Source: Candidatus Thiothrix anitrata (GTDB lineage Bacteria > Pseudomonadota > Gammaproteobacteria > Thiotrichales > Thiotrichaceae). Taken from it: DNA of 64,000 nt. The position numbers were made by a program, and so were the translations under genes. Below, piece by piece: positions 53,242 through 60,967 of the stretch. Numbering within the stretch: position 1 is the first letter of the stretch; every line of letters begins with the position of its first letter. Under the pieces are notes generated by a model. That model did no database searches. It saw nothing but the letters and a program-made list of their open reading frames with translations, and was not told the origin of the DNA. Location of the stretch: the NCBI RefSeq assembly GCF_017901155.1, contig NZ_CP072800.1, positions 124,001 through 188,000 on the forward strand, written 5' to 3'.

Positions 53242-55053
53242 TTACAGGGTATGACGTTGAATCACTTCAGCTAACGGCAATGGCTTGGAAATGCCATAAC
53301 CTTGCCCGTAATCCACACCAATGTCGCGCAAAATCCCAATAATTTCTTCATTTTCAACATACTCGGCAATAACCTGTATGCCCATCAAATGTCCAACCTG
53401 ATTGACTGAGCGCACCATCGCTTCGGCAACACCATCAGTGGCAATATCTTTAATAAAGCTGCCATCAATTTTTAAATAATCGACTGCCAAGGTTTTCAAA
53501 TAACCGAACGAACTCACCCCGGTACCAAAGTCGTCTAAGGAAAAACTGCAACCCAAGCCCTTCAAGGTTTCAATGAACGTTTGTGCTAATTCCACATTAT
53601 GAATCGCCACCCGCTCGGTGATTTCAAAACACAACATTGCCGGACTAATACCCGCTTGACGAATTTCCTCCAATACGAATGGCAAGAAATCAGGCTCATC
53701 CAAACTTTGACCCGACAAATTAATCGCAAATACCGGACGCGGTACTCTCTGGGTAATTTCTTGCAACGCCTGCAACAAATGGCGTATTACCCAACGATCC
53801 AAACGTGGCATCATCGAATAGTACTCAGCAGCTGGGATGAACTCATCCGGAGAAATCGGCTGATTATTTTCATCATACAGCCGGATCAGCACCTCATAAT
53901 GTGTAAATGGTCGCTTGAATGCTTGCGACTCCAACAAATGAATAGGCTGCGCCACCAAACGAAAATTGCCTGCCTCAAAAGCTTTTTTCAAACGCCCCAG
54001 CCACACCATATTGCCACGGTGCTTGAGAATCTCCTGATCATTCGGCTTATAAATGTGGATGCGATTACCGCCTTTGTCCTTAGCCACCCGACACGCAGCA
54101 TCCGCTACCGACAACACCCGGTTTGGTGTTCCTAGGGTTTTATACAAGGGTACAAAAGCAATGCTCGCAGTGACCCGATGACGTGATTTATTCCACTCAA
54201 ACTCGTAACTTTCCAAACGTTGACGAATTTGTTCAGTAGCACGGGCAGCCACTGCTGGTTCGCTTTCTTGGAATAAAATACCGAACTCATCGCCACCCAA
54301 ACGCGCCAATACATCACGGCGCACATCTACTTCCTCTTTGAGAATACGCGAAATACGCTCAATCAACACATCACCGGCACTATGTCCCAAAGTATCATTC
54401 ACGAATTTGAACTGATCCATCGACACCAAACAGAAAACATGTTTGATACCGTGCTGACGTGCCTGATCAATTGCCACTTTTAAGCGCGACTCAAAACTCT
54501 TACTATTCAATAGCATGGTTTGCTGATCATGCATTTCTAAATGATCTAAGCGCAATTGCATCGCGTGTAATTCAGTCTGATCACGCAACAACAACAAATG
54601 CAGCGGTTGCTGCGTATCCGTATACACAAACGGTCGTACTGTGTAAGACACTTGTAAGGCATTAATACCCGTGGCATTGAGCAAGGCACGGCCTGACTGC
54701 GGGCGCACTTCGTCGCGCATCGCATTAAACCAGGACATTGGTTCTAAGGTGACAGGATCAACTAAGGTGAATAACTCGCTAAAATGCTTGCCACGCGCAC
54801 TACGTAATTTATATTTAAGGATTTTTTCAGCCGCCGGATTAACAAAATCAACGCCACCACGTGCATCCACGAGCACCGCTGCTTCTAAGGTATCCGTTAA
54901 AACGTAAGACAAAACATTGTATTGCGCCCATTGCAAACGGGCACGAAAACGCTGTCGGAAGATAAGCCAAACGACAAACGGAAGTAACAGGGCAATGGCA
55001 AGCAATCCGTAGACCAATACATTGCTTTGCACTGAAAGACCGAGGAGTTCCAT
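53242..55053 (-). CDS. Membrane PAS-GGDEF-EAL cyclic-di-GMP protein
   Basis: This 603-residue protein has one N-terminal membrane segment (NVLVYGLLAIALLLPFVVWLIF), a PAS-like domain (about 50-165), a GGDEF domain with an intact LARLGGDEFGILF, and an EAL domain. The EAL signature reads EVL (YEVLIRL), a common variant. The other catalytic residues are present: NLSGQSL, CFEITERV, LDDFGTGVSSFGYLK, DYLKIDGSFIKDI, VIAEYVENEE and YGQGYGISKPLP. It may therefore make or degrade cyclic di-GMP, which often controls attachment and surface proteins. ATG 55053 has GAGGAG upstream. Confidence 0.92.
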   Translation of the reverse strand: MELLGLSVQSNVLVYGLLAIALLLPFVVWLIFRQRFRARLQWAQYNVLSYVLTDTLEAAVLVDARGGVDFVNPAAEKILKYKLRSARGKHFSELFTLVDPVTLEPMSWFNAMRDEVRPQSGRALLNATGINALQVSYTVRPFVYTDTQQPLHLLLLRDQTELHAMQLRLDHLEMHDQQTMLLNSKSFESRLKVAIDQARQHGIKHVFCLVSMDQFKFVNDTLGHSAGDVLIERISRILKEEVDVRRDVLARLGGDEFGILFQESEPAVAARATEQIRQRLESYEFEWNKSRHRVTASIAFVPLYKTLGTPNRVLSVADAACRVAKDKGGNRIHIYKPNDQEILKHRGNMVWLGRLKKAFEAGNFRLVAQPIHLLESQAFKRPFTHYEVLIRLYDENNQPISPDEFIPAAEYYSMMPRLDRWVIRHLLQALQEITQRVPRPVFAINLSGQSLDEPDFLPFVLEEIRQAGISPAMLCFEITERVAIHNVELAQTFIETLKGLGCSFSLDDFGTGVSSFGYLKTLAVDYLKIDGSFIKDIATDGVAEAMVRSVNQVGHLMGIQVIAEYVENEEIIGILRDIGVDYGQGYGISKPLPLAEVIQRHTL

Positions 55054-55080
55054 TGTTTAAACCCCCAGCTAAATGAAGGT

Positions 55081-55112
55081 AAAACCGGCAAGCCAAAACA
55101 GCATTACCGGCC
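55081..55112 (-). terminator. Possible terminator of the rpsP-rplS operon
   Basis: On the minus strand CCGGTAATGC and GCTTGCCGG form an imperfect stem followed by TTTTA, about 20 bp after the rplS stop. The short T-run lowers confidence. Confidence 0.45.
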
Positions 55113-55132
55113 TCACTGCCATGACAGCAGAA

Positions 55133-55477
55133 TCAGAGTTTTTCTTTGATACGTGCAGACTTACCAGTACGACCACGCAGGTAGTACAGCTTCGCACGAC
55201 GCACATCACCGCTACGCTTTACTTCAATGCTGGCAATGCTGTTGCTGTATGTTTGAAAAACACGCTCAACACCTTCACCGTAAGACATTTTACGTACTGT
55301 GAAAGCAGAGTTCAGACCACGATTACGCTTGGCGATAACAACGCCTTCGTATGCCTGTTGACGCTCTTTATCGCCTTCTTTAACCCGTACTTGAACGATG
55401 ACAGTATCGCCCGGATTAAACGCGGGGATAACTTTCGTCATTTGCTCTTGTTCAAGCTGCTGAATAATCGTGCTCAT
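55133..55477 (-). CDS. rplS: Large ribosomal subunit protein bL19
   Basis: This 114-residue ribosomal protein shows [44 protein letters not shown] and the ending [18 protein letters not shown], both typical of bL19. It sits at the interface of the two subunits. It is the last gene of rpsP-rimM-trmD-rplS, 9 bp after trmD. Confidence 0.98.
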   Translation of the reverse strand: MSTIIQQLEQEQMTKVIPAFNPGDTVIVQVRVKEGDKERQQAYEGVVIAKRNRGLNSAFTVRKMSYGEGVERVFQTYSNSIASIEVKRSGDVRRAKLYYLRGRTGKSARIKEKL

Positions 55478-55486
55478 GATAATCCT

Positions 55487-56242
55487 CTAATGAAGTTCTG
55501 TACTTCTATCTAACTCGTTTATGTACTCGTCCAGCAGCACACGCTCACTGTCCGTTAACTGTCGCGCCTGTAACAACTCTGGTCTACGTTGCCAGGTTCT
55601 ACCCAAGGCTTGCTTTTTACGCCAGCGGGCAATATCGGCATGATTGCCACTTTTCAAAACGGCGGGAGTCACTAAACCTTCCAAGTTTTCTGGTCGGGTA
55701 TAATGCGGGCAATCCAACAATCCGTCAAAAAAAGAATCCTGAGCGGCAGACTCGGCATGACCTAATGCACCCGGTAATAAGCGGGTAACAGCATCGATCA
55801 ACACCATCGCACCCAGTTCACCACCACTTAGCACGTAGTCACCGACCGAGCACTCCAGATCGACTTCCAGCGCGATAACACGCTCATCAATCCCTTCGTA
55901 ACGTCCACACAACAAGATCAACCCTGTCTGTGCTGCCAACTCGCTCACCATCGTTTGATTCAGAAGCCGACCTTGTGGACTCAGGTAAACGACTTTCCCC
56001 GGATTTTCCCGACGAATATCGCGTATTGCCTGAAGCAAACAATCCGCCTTCATCACCATTCCCGGCCCACCGCCATACGGTCGGTCGTCTACGGTACGAT
56101 GAACATCCTGCGCATAATCACGCGGATTCCATGAATGCAAGCTGATAATGTCGCGCTCCACTGCCCTACCCGTAACGCCGCTTTCAACCACCGCATTAAC
56201 TAAAGCAGGAAACAGCGTAATGACATCAAAACGCATGGTCAT
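55487..56242 (-). CDS. trmD: tRNA (guanine-N1-)-methyltransferase
   Basis: This 251-residue SPOUT enzyme methylates G37 of tRNAs, preventing frameshifts. Seen: [52 protein letters not shown] and the knot [30 protein letters not shown]. Length is normal. The gene abuts rimM with no gap. Confidence 0.98.
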   Translation of the reverse strand: MTMRFDVITLFPALVNAVVESGVTGRAVERDIISLHSWNPRDYAQDVHRTVDDRPYGGGPGMVMKADCLLQAIRDIRRENPGKVVYLSPQGRLLNQTMVSELAAQTGLILLCGRYEGIDERVIALEVDLECSVGDYVLSGGELGAMVLIDAVTRLLPGALGHAESAAQDSFFDGLLDCPHYTRPENLEGLVTPAVLKSGNHADIARWRKKQALGRTWQRRPELLQARQLTDSERVLLDEYINELDRSTELH

Positions 56243-56749
56243 TTAAAAGTCGGGATCCCAGTCCACCACAATGATGCGGTCATCTAATGACACCGACTTA
56301 ATAACATCACCCATAATCCAAGGAACTAAACGCTCCCGCTCACCGTTCACGACCATGACATCATTGGCTCCGGTTTCAAACAATGCATCCACCACCCCGA
56401 AATCAACACCCGTGTCAGTCACAACACGCATACCTTTCAGGTCTGCCCAATAATATTCACCATCGCGCAAGCTTTGTAACTGCTCACGTGGAATGGCAAT
56501 TTCACACCCTAACAAACGCTCTGCCTGCTCACGGGTATCAATGCCCTGCAACTGAGCCACAAGGATTTTCCCTTGTGCTTGACCAACCAATACTTTGAAA
56601 ACCTGCCACTCACCCGCAACACGCAAAAACCAAGGGTTATACCCTAAAATGCCATCACGCTGCTCGGTGTGTGAAAAGACTTTCACCCAACCTTTAACAC
56701 CGAAAACACCGGCAATCTTACCCAGTATAATCATGTCCGGCTGGGACAT
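56243..56749 (-). CDS. rimM: Ribosome maturation factor RimM
   Basis: This 168-residue protein helps assemble the 30S head. It has ILGKIAGVFGVKGWVKVFSHTE at the N-terminus, a central REQAERLLGCEIAIPREQL and the PRC-barrel region EYYWADLKGMRVV...LVPWIMGDVIKSVSLDDRIIVVDW. All are typical. It lies between rpsP and trmD as in most gammaproteobacteria. Confidence 0.97.
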   Translation of the reverse strand: MSQPDMIILGKIAGVFGVKGWVKVFSHTEQRDGILGYNPWFLRVAGEWQVFKVLVGQAQGKILVAQLQGIDTREQAERLLGCEIAIPREQLQSLRDGEYYWADLKGMRVVTDTGVDFGVVDALFETGANDVMVVNGERERLVPWIMGDVIKSVSLDDRIIVVDWDPDF

Positions 56750-56752
56750 GGG

Positions 56753-57007
56753 TTAAGCCGCTGCCTGCTCTGCCGTTTCTTTCAACAGCTTGGCAACACG
56801 TTCTGTCGGCTGTGCGCCGCAACCCAGCCAATAAGTTGCACGATCCTGCTCAATGTGCAGACGCACTTCTTGACCACGGGCAACCGGGTTAAAGTAACCA
56901 ATACGCTCAATATAACCACTGTCACGTGGTTTACGCTTATCGCTTACAACGATGTGATAGAAAGGACGCTTTTTCGCGCCGCCTCTTGCCAGACGAATGT
57001 TGACCAT
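56753..57007 (-). CDS. rpsP: Small ribosomal subunit protein bS16
   Basis: This 84-residue ribosomal protein begins [31 protein letters not shown] and continues RIGYFNPVA, the bS16 hallmark. It heads the rpsP-rimM-trmD-rplS operon. In most relatives ffh lies directly upstream; here about 4 kb of envelope genes intervene. Confidence 0.98.
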   Translation of the reverse strand: MVNIRLARGGAKKRPFYHIVVSDKRKPRDSGYIERIGYFNPVARGQEVRLHIEQDRATYWLGCGAQPTERVAKLLKETAEQAAA

Positions 57008-57122
57008 TACAAAACCTTAAAATAATACCGTTAACATAGGGCAGTCTACCCACCCCGAAGTAAACGCGGAATTGTACGTTAATTTCAGAAAAAGTGAAGT
57101 ATTGATTACATGCTTAGGAAAG

Positions 57123-57152
57123 AAAAAAGCCCCCGACTTCAGCGGAGGCTTG
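57123..57152 (-). terminator. Terminator of the DUF1287 lipoprotein gene
   Basis: AAGCC(57127-57131)...GGCTT(57147-57151), with an inner CCG/CGG pair and an A-run on the left, gives a stem and T-run on the minus strand. It lies 26 bp after the gene at 57178 and ahead of the rpsP promoter region. Confidence 0.75.
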
Positions 57153-57177
57153 ATAGGGCAACGAAATCAAGCACTCA

Positions 57178-57885
57178 TCAACGTGCTGATGCGTACTTCA
57201 TTCCATGACTAGTACGCGGAAAATAGCGATAATGCCCGGTAATAGGCATTTGAAACAGTACATCCTCAATTTTTTCACCGTCGGAAATATTGTGCACCAC
57301 CAAATGTCGATTAGGATCTGCCTTAGACTTGCGGTCAACGATAATACCAATATGCTCTTGATCGCCGCCCAAGCTCCAAGTTACCAAATCACCTGGACGA
57401 TAATCACGTGGATTGGCAGTCACTGGCAAACGCGAGCCATGTCGGGAAAAAAAGGCTTTAAGGTTATGCACCCGCCGGTGATCAATATTCGGATCGGGAG
57501 CACTTAAACCCCACTTCGGTAAATTCGGATATGCATGGAAATTACGTGACATATCTTCATGCACCAAACGCTGAAGATCAACCCCAAGCTTACGGTAAGA
57601 GCGCACCACCGTATCCGTACACACTCCAATATTCTGCGGCACATCACCATTCGGATAAGAAATCGGAATGTAGCGACCATCATAGTGGACTCGGTGACGC
57701 AACCTGTCCAAAGCCGCATAAGACAAACGCTCAGGCGTGGCCAAGCCCTGCTTGGCAGACGGCGAGCGTTTCATATTAATCGAAGCCTTACTATCCGAAC
57801 TCTGCGTTGAACAGCCACTCAGACCACCCAAGAATACGGCACTAACCACCAACATTGACAAACCAACACCAGACAGACTTCTCAT
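57178..57885 (-). CDS. DUF1287 lipoprotein
   Basis: This 235-residue protein has a lipoprotein signal (LVVSAVFLGGLSGCSTQ, lipobox LSGC at about residues 22-25). The DUF1287 domain follows: YDGRYIPISYPNGDVPQNIGVCTDTVVRSYRKLG, DHRRVHNLKAFFSRHG, YRPGDLVTWSLGGDQEHIGIIVD and HNISDGEKIEDVLF. The Cys in GVCTD and His in EHIGI are placed as in NlpC/P60-like papain folds, suggesting a cell-wall or peptide hydrolase, but DUF1287 has no proven activity that I know of. Confidence 0.88.
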   Translation of the reverse strand: MRSLSGVGLSMLVVSAVFLGGLSGCSTQSSDSKASINMKRSPSAKQGLATPERLSYAALDRLRHRVHYDGRYIPISYPNGDVPQNIGVCTDTVVRSYRKLGVDLQRLVHEDMSRNFHAYPNLPKWGLSAPDPNIDHRRVHNLKAFFSRHGSRLPVTANPRDYRPGDLVTWSLGGDQEHIGIIVDRKSKADPNRHLVVHNISDGEKIEDVLFQMPITGHYRYFPRTSHGMKYASAR

Positions 57886-58012
57886 CTACTCCTCTCTTGC
57901 TTATGCAATTGACACACTACACTCAAAACAGAGACCTTCAGACACGCCATCTAATAATCGTTGTATATTCAGCGTTCGCACTGAGTCTAAACGCTTCAGC
58001 TTATACCCTAGC

Positions 58013-59251
58013 TTAATAAGTTGGGCATTCCGCACGGTAAGACTCCTTCACCACACCCCAGCGGAACGGCAACGGTGCGTGAGGATCGGATACTATAGAA
58101 CCCGCATCCACATTTTGACGCAACTCACGTAAAGTCATGTAATATTCTTCGCCCAGCGTCATCTGTACCATACAGAAATCATTCAAATGTTTCATTTCTG
58201 AAGCAGGCGGCTGATCGTTAGAGAATACTGCTTTTGCCCAACGCGCTGGTTGCGAACGGCTATCAAACCGACCGACTCGATCTAAGTGACGACGAATGGA
58301 ATCAAAAAACATTTTCAAACGCTTATCACGACCGGGGGTAGAATGATCATCATACTCTCGCGCATTCATACAACGTCGGCCTTCTCCTCGAATTTTCTGC
58401 AAATACCATAACGCATCATAAACATAGACACTGCGATCATTTGCATACATGCACAACGCAAGCAACAAGCGCATGGTTTTCTCATCTGGCTTTTCTTCGC
58501 GCTTACCTAACTTTTTGGAAATAACATCCGTGAAAGCCACGTAATCATAATTAAGTTCAGCGGCTAAACGGAACTGCTCCTCACTATACCCCGGTTGAGC
58601 ACTAGCAGGCTTACCAAGATTGGCGGGCTGTTTAAACCGCCGATAACCATCACCCATCTTCGGGTCTTCTGGCACATAAAACGGGAAAGACGGAGTCCGC
58701 AATAAATAACGAGCCTGCTTCGGTGTAGTGGAAGCCATCACTTCCGCGATACCCGTTTCTGTCACCTCAACAATAGAATAAGAGTGGACACCGGGTGCAA
58801 CATAAATATCACCTGCCTTAATATCACTCAAAGCAACCGGGTAAGTATCATTACGCAGCGTCACCGTACTGGTCATATCTGCCACATAATCCATAAACTT
58901 GCGCAACCGCTGAGGTGGAGACAGATTATCCCAAGTTTTCATGCGATTACTAATTTGCTGACCTGCCCTATCCCGATTACCCACCACGAATGGCAACCGA
59001 TGCTCAAATGCAAAAATCAAACGCATAGCGTAGACTGAATCCGCACAATCGTTTTCAAACTTATAATAAACAGGCTTGGAAGGATTCATGAAAATATCGT
59101 CTTTCCAATTAGCTTTTACCCACTGCTGGTAACGCGCCTCCCACAAATCATCCCATTGATTCTCCTCTGTCCAAACATCCGCAGCAACGATAGAAGGCAG
59201 AAAACTTAACAGGGCAAGCAATACACACAACAGACGAAGTATTTTTTTCAT
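58013..59251 (-). CDS. Secreted protein of unknown family, cysteine-peptidase-like features
   Basis: This 412-residue protein has a signal peptide (MKKILRLLCVLLALLSFLPSIVAADVW). FENDCADSVYAMRLIFAFEHRLPFVVG (about residue 65) and IKAGDIYVAPGVHSYSIVEVTETGIAEVMAST (about residues 140-175) place a Cys and a His in the order seen in NlpC/P60 or transglutaminase-like enzymes. The rest, including LCMYANDRSVYVYDALWYLQKI, is unfamiliar. I would not name it. ATG 59251 is chosen for the signal peptide; the frame is open to 59338. It is upstream of the DUF1287 gene on the same strand, so related cell-wall jobs are possible. Confidence 0.7.
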   Translation of the reverse strand: MKKILRLLCVLLALLSFLPSIVAADVWTEENQWDDLWEARYQQWVKANWKDDIFMNPSKPVYYKFENDCADSVYAMRLIFAFEHRLPFVVGNRDRAGQQISNRMKTWDNLSPPQRLRKFMDYVADMTSTVTLRNDTYPVALSDIKAGDIYVAPGVHSYSIVEVTETGIAEVMASTTPKQARYLLRTPSFPFYVPEDPKMGDGYRRFKQPANLGKPASAQPGYSEEQFRLAAELNYDYVAFTDVISKKLGKREEKPDEKTMRLLLALCMYANDRSVYVYDALWYLQKIRGEGRRCMNAREYDDHSTPGRDKRLKMFFDSIRRHLDRVGRFDSRSQPARWAKAVFSNDQPPASEMKHLNDFCMVQMTLGEEYYMTLRELRQNVDAGSIVSDPHAPLPFRWGVVKESYRAECPTY

Positions 59252-59372
59252 GATCACAACTTCACAAAAGTTTAGTAAACGTGCAGGAGACACCGGGGTG
59301 GATACAAAATGACACTCATAAGCTTCACAACACAGCATCTAAGGGTAGAACGCATTACGTGGAATTTCAACC

Positions 59373-59405
59373 AAAAAAATGCCCAGCTGATTAACAACTA
59401 GGCAT
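59373..59405 (-). terminator. Terminator of small lipoprotein gene A
   Basis: ATGCC(59379-59383) pairs with GGCAT(59401-59405), extended by CAG/CTAG pairing, with seven As on the left giving a minus-strand T-run. It follows the stop at 59459. Confidence 0.7.
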
Positions 59406-59458
59406 CTCGACAAATATTACACTTGCCATTTCAGACACGAAATTCGCCGAAGCTCAGA

Positions 59459-59848
59459 TTACCGCTGATACTGCTGCATGGTTGCCTGAGAAGCGTTATC
59501 CATAGTGACTGGGCCTTTATAGTTACCTTTAGCCTTTACCTTTGGTACTGTTACCGCTTTCTTCTGACCAGCGACACAACCGTAAGTATGCTTATGGTTT
59601 GGATCATTGTAGGGGTGGCTATGCCATTTGCTCATGGCACAATCCGGTGCTTCTGGATGGTGATGGCAGTTTTTATCTGCTTTAGGATCACACGCCTGAC
59701 CAGCGGTGCTCCCACCAGTACCAGTTGTTTCAGTCGTTGCCGTCTGCTGACTTGCACCACCGGCAGTTTGTTGCATTTGCTGACAGCCCGTCGCAAACAT
59801 ACCAGCTACAATAATTGCTGCGAGAGTGAGTTGGGATTTGATTTTCAT
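59459..59848 (-). CDS. Small lipoprotein A with conserved GNYKGPV tail
   Basis: This 129-residue lipoprotein has a signal and lipobox (LAAIIVAGMFATGCQQ), a Gln/Thr/Gly-rich linker, a His/Cys-rich middle (CDPKADKNCHHHPEAPDCAMSKWHSHPYNDPNHKHTYGC) that could bind metal, and the tail VPKVKAKGNYKGPVTMDNASQATMQQYQR. The tail is shared with the two neighbouring lipoproteins; the His/Cys insert is unique to this one. Function unknown. Confidence 0.8.
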   Translation of the reverse strand: MKIKSQLTLAAIIVAGMFATGCQQMQQTAGGASQQTATTETTGTGGSTAGQACDPKADKNCHHHPEAPDCAMSKWHSHPYNDPNHKHTYGCVAGQKKAVTVPKVKAKGNYKGPVTMDNASQATMQQYQR

Positions 59849-60052
59849 CGTATTGATCTCTTTCGTTGTTTAAGGGAAAGCATTTCAGAGTGTAGCAAAG
59901 AATTCTGACTTTTCTTGCCTAACACAGAAATAAATTTAGCACGTATTTCCATAAAAGCCGACAATAAACTGGATATTTATCCTAGCTGACTAGGCTAACA
60001 ACTCACAATCATCAAAAAACACTAAAGCTGTGCATCCTGCACTAAAACCTTT

Positions 60053-60083
60053 AAAAAAAACCCTTACCATCACCGATAAGGGT
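60053..60083 (-). terminator. Terminator of small lipoprotein gene B
   Basis: ACCCTTA(60060-60066) pairs with TAAGGGT(60077-60083); eight As on the left become Ts on the minus strand. Confidence 0.8.
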
Positions 60084-60107
60084 CTTGAGTGTTCACGAAC
60101 TCGAATC

Positions 60108-60425
60108 TTAGCGCTGATACTGTTGCATCATGCCACGAGCAGATTGATCCATCTGAACAGGCCCTCTGTAATTTCCTTTCGCTTTCACAGGTGGCACTTT
60201 AATAGGTGGCATGACAGGCGGACGCTGCTGTACCGGTGGGCGAGGACGCTGTACCGGTGGACGCTGTACCGGCTGCGGCTCTGGCGTTGCTGTTTGCTGA
60301 CCGGATGTTGTTTGCTGACTTGATGCTGTTTGTTGGCTGCCTGCCGCCTGCTGCTGGCTACAACCAGTTGCAAACAAACCTGCTACCAGCAAAGTGGCAA
60401 TTGTCAATTTTGACTTTAATTCCAT
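60108..60425 (-). CDS. Small lipoprotein B with proline-rich linker and conserved tail
   Basis: This 105-residue lipoprotein has a signal and lipobox (ATLLVAGLFATGCSQQ), a Gln/Ser/Thr stretch, a proline-arginine-rich linker (VQRPPVQRPRPPVQQRPPV) and the tail VPPVKAKGNYRGPVQMDQSARGMMQQYQR. The same tail closes lipoproteins A and C. Pro-rich linkers of this kind can span the periplasm. GAGG precedes the start. Confidence 0.8.
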   Translation of the reverse strand: MELKSKLTIATLLVAGLFATGCSQQQAAGSQQTASSQQTTSGQQTATPEPQPVQRPPVQRPRPPVQQRPPVMPPIKVPPVKAKGNYRGPVQMDQSARGMMQQYQR

Positions 60426-60576
60426 GGCTTTGGCCTCATTTCATAGAAGAACATGTATTCAGAAAAGTTATCTGAGTGCCGACAAGGATGACTCACCTTG
60501 CTGACACACGCCTTATAATCTAGTACAAATTTGCACTAATCGCCGACAAACGGTAAAACTTTCCTATCCAGCAAAT

Positions 60577-60613
60577 AAAAAAAAAAGCCCCTTACTGTAA
60601 AGCAAGAGGCTTT
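60577..60613 (-). terminator. Terminator of small lipoprotein gene C
   Basis: AAAGCC(60584-60589) pairs with GGCTTT(60608-60613), extended by CTTaC/GcAAG pairing, with a long A-run on the left giving about ten Ts on the minus strand. Confidence 0.85.
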
Positions 60614-60650
60614 GGATAGTCCATCCGACGATGGCTAATCCTTACAAGAA

Positions 60651-60920
60651 TTACTTCTTGTATTGTTGCATAGCAGCAGCAGCAGCAGCGTCTTGAGCAA
60701 CTGGACCTTTGTAGTTGCCTTTAGCTTTTACTTTAGGAACTACTGGAGCAGCAGGCGCGGCAGCAGGAGCAGCAGGAGCAGCAGGAGCAGCAGGAGCTTC
60801 AGTAGCTTGCTGTGCAGAACCAGTAGTTTGCTCACCAGCAGCTTGTTGTTGGCTGCAACCAGAAGCCAGCAAGCCAGCAAACAACAGACCAGCGATAGCG
60901 ATTTGTGATTTCATGTTCAT
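60651..60920 (-). CDS. Small lipoprotein C with Ala-Pro linker and conserved tail
   Basis: This 89-residue lipoprotein has a signal and lipobox (IAGLLFAGLLASGCSQQ), a Gln/Thr stretch, an Ala-Pro repeat linker and the tail VPKVKAKGNYKGPVAQDAAAAAAMQQYKK. ATG 60920 (GAGAGAG upstream) is preferred over TTG 60926. Repetitive GCAGCA codons in the linker could vary in number by slippage. It lies just beyond the abnormal ffh 3' end. Confidence 0.8.
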   Translation of the reverse strand: MNMKSQIAIAGLLFAGLLASGCSQQQAAGEQTTGSAQQATEAPAAPAAPAAPAAAPAAPVVPKVKAKGNYKGPVAQDAAAAAAMQQYKK

Positions 60921-60967
60921 AGTCAAACTCTCTCACGTTAACAAAAAATAAAGAATATTGAACCGGA

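Noticed and set aside
53242-55053. Inactive EAL domain because the signature reads EVL
   Set aside because: EVL is a common active variant, and the other metal- and substrate-binding residues are present.
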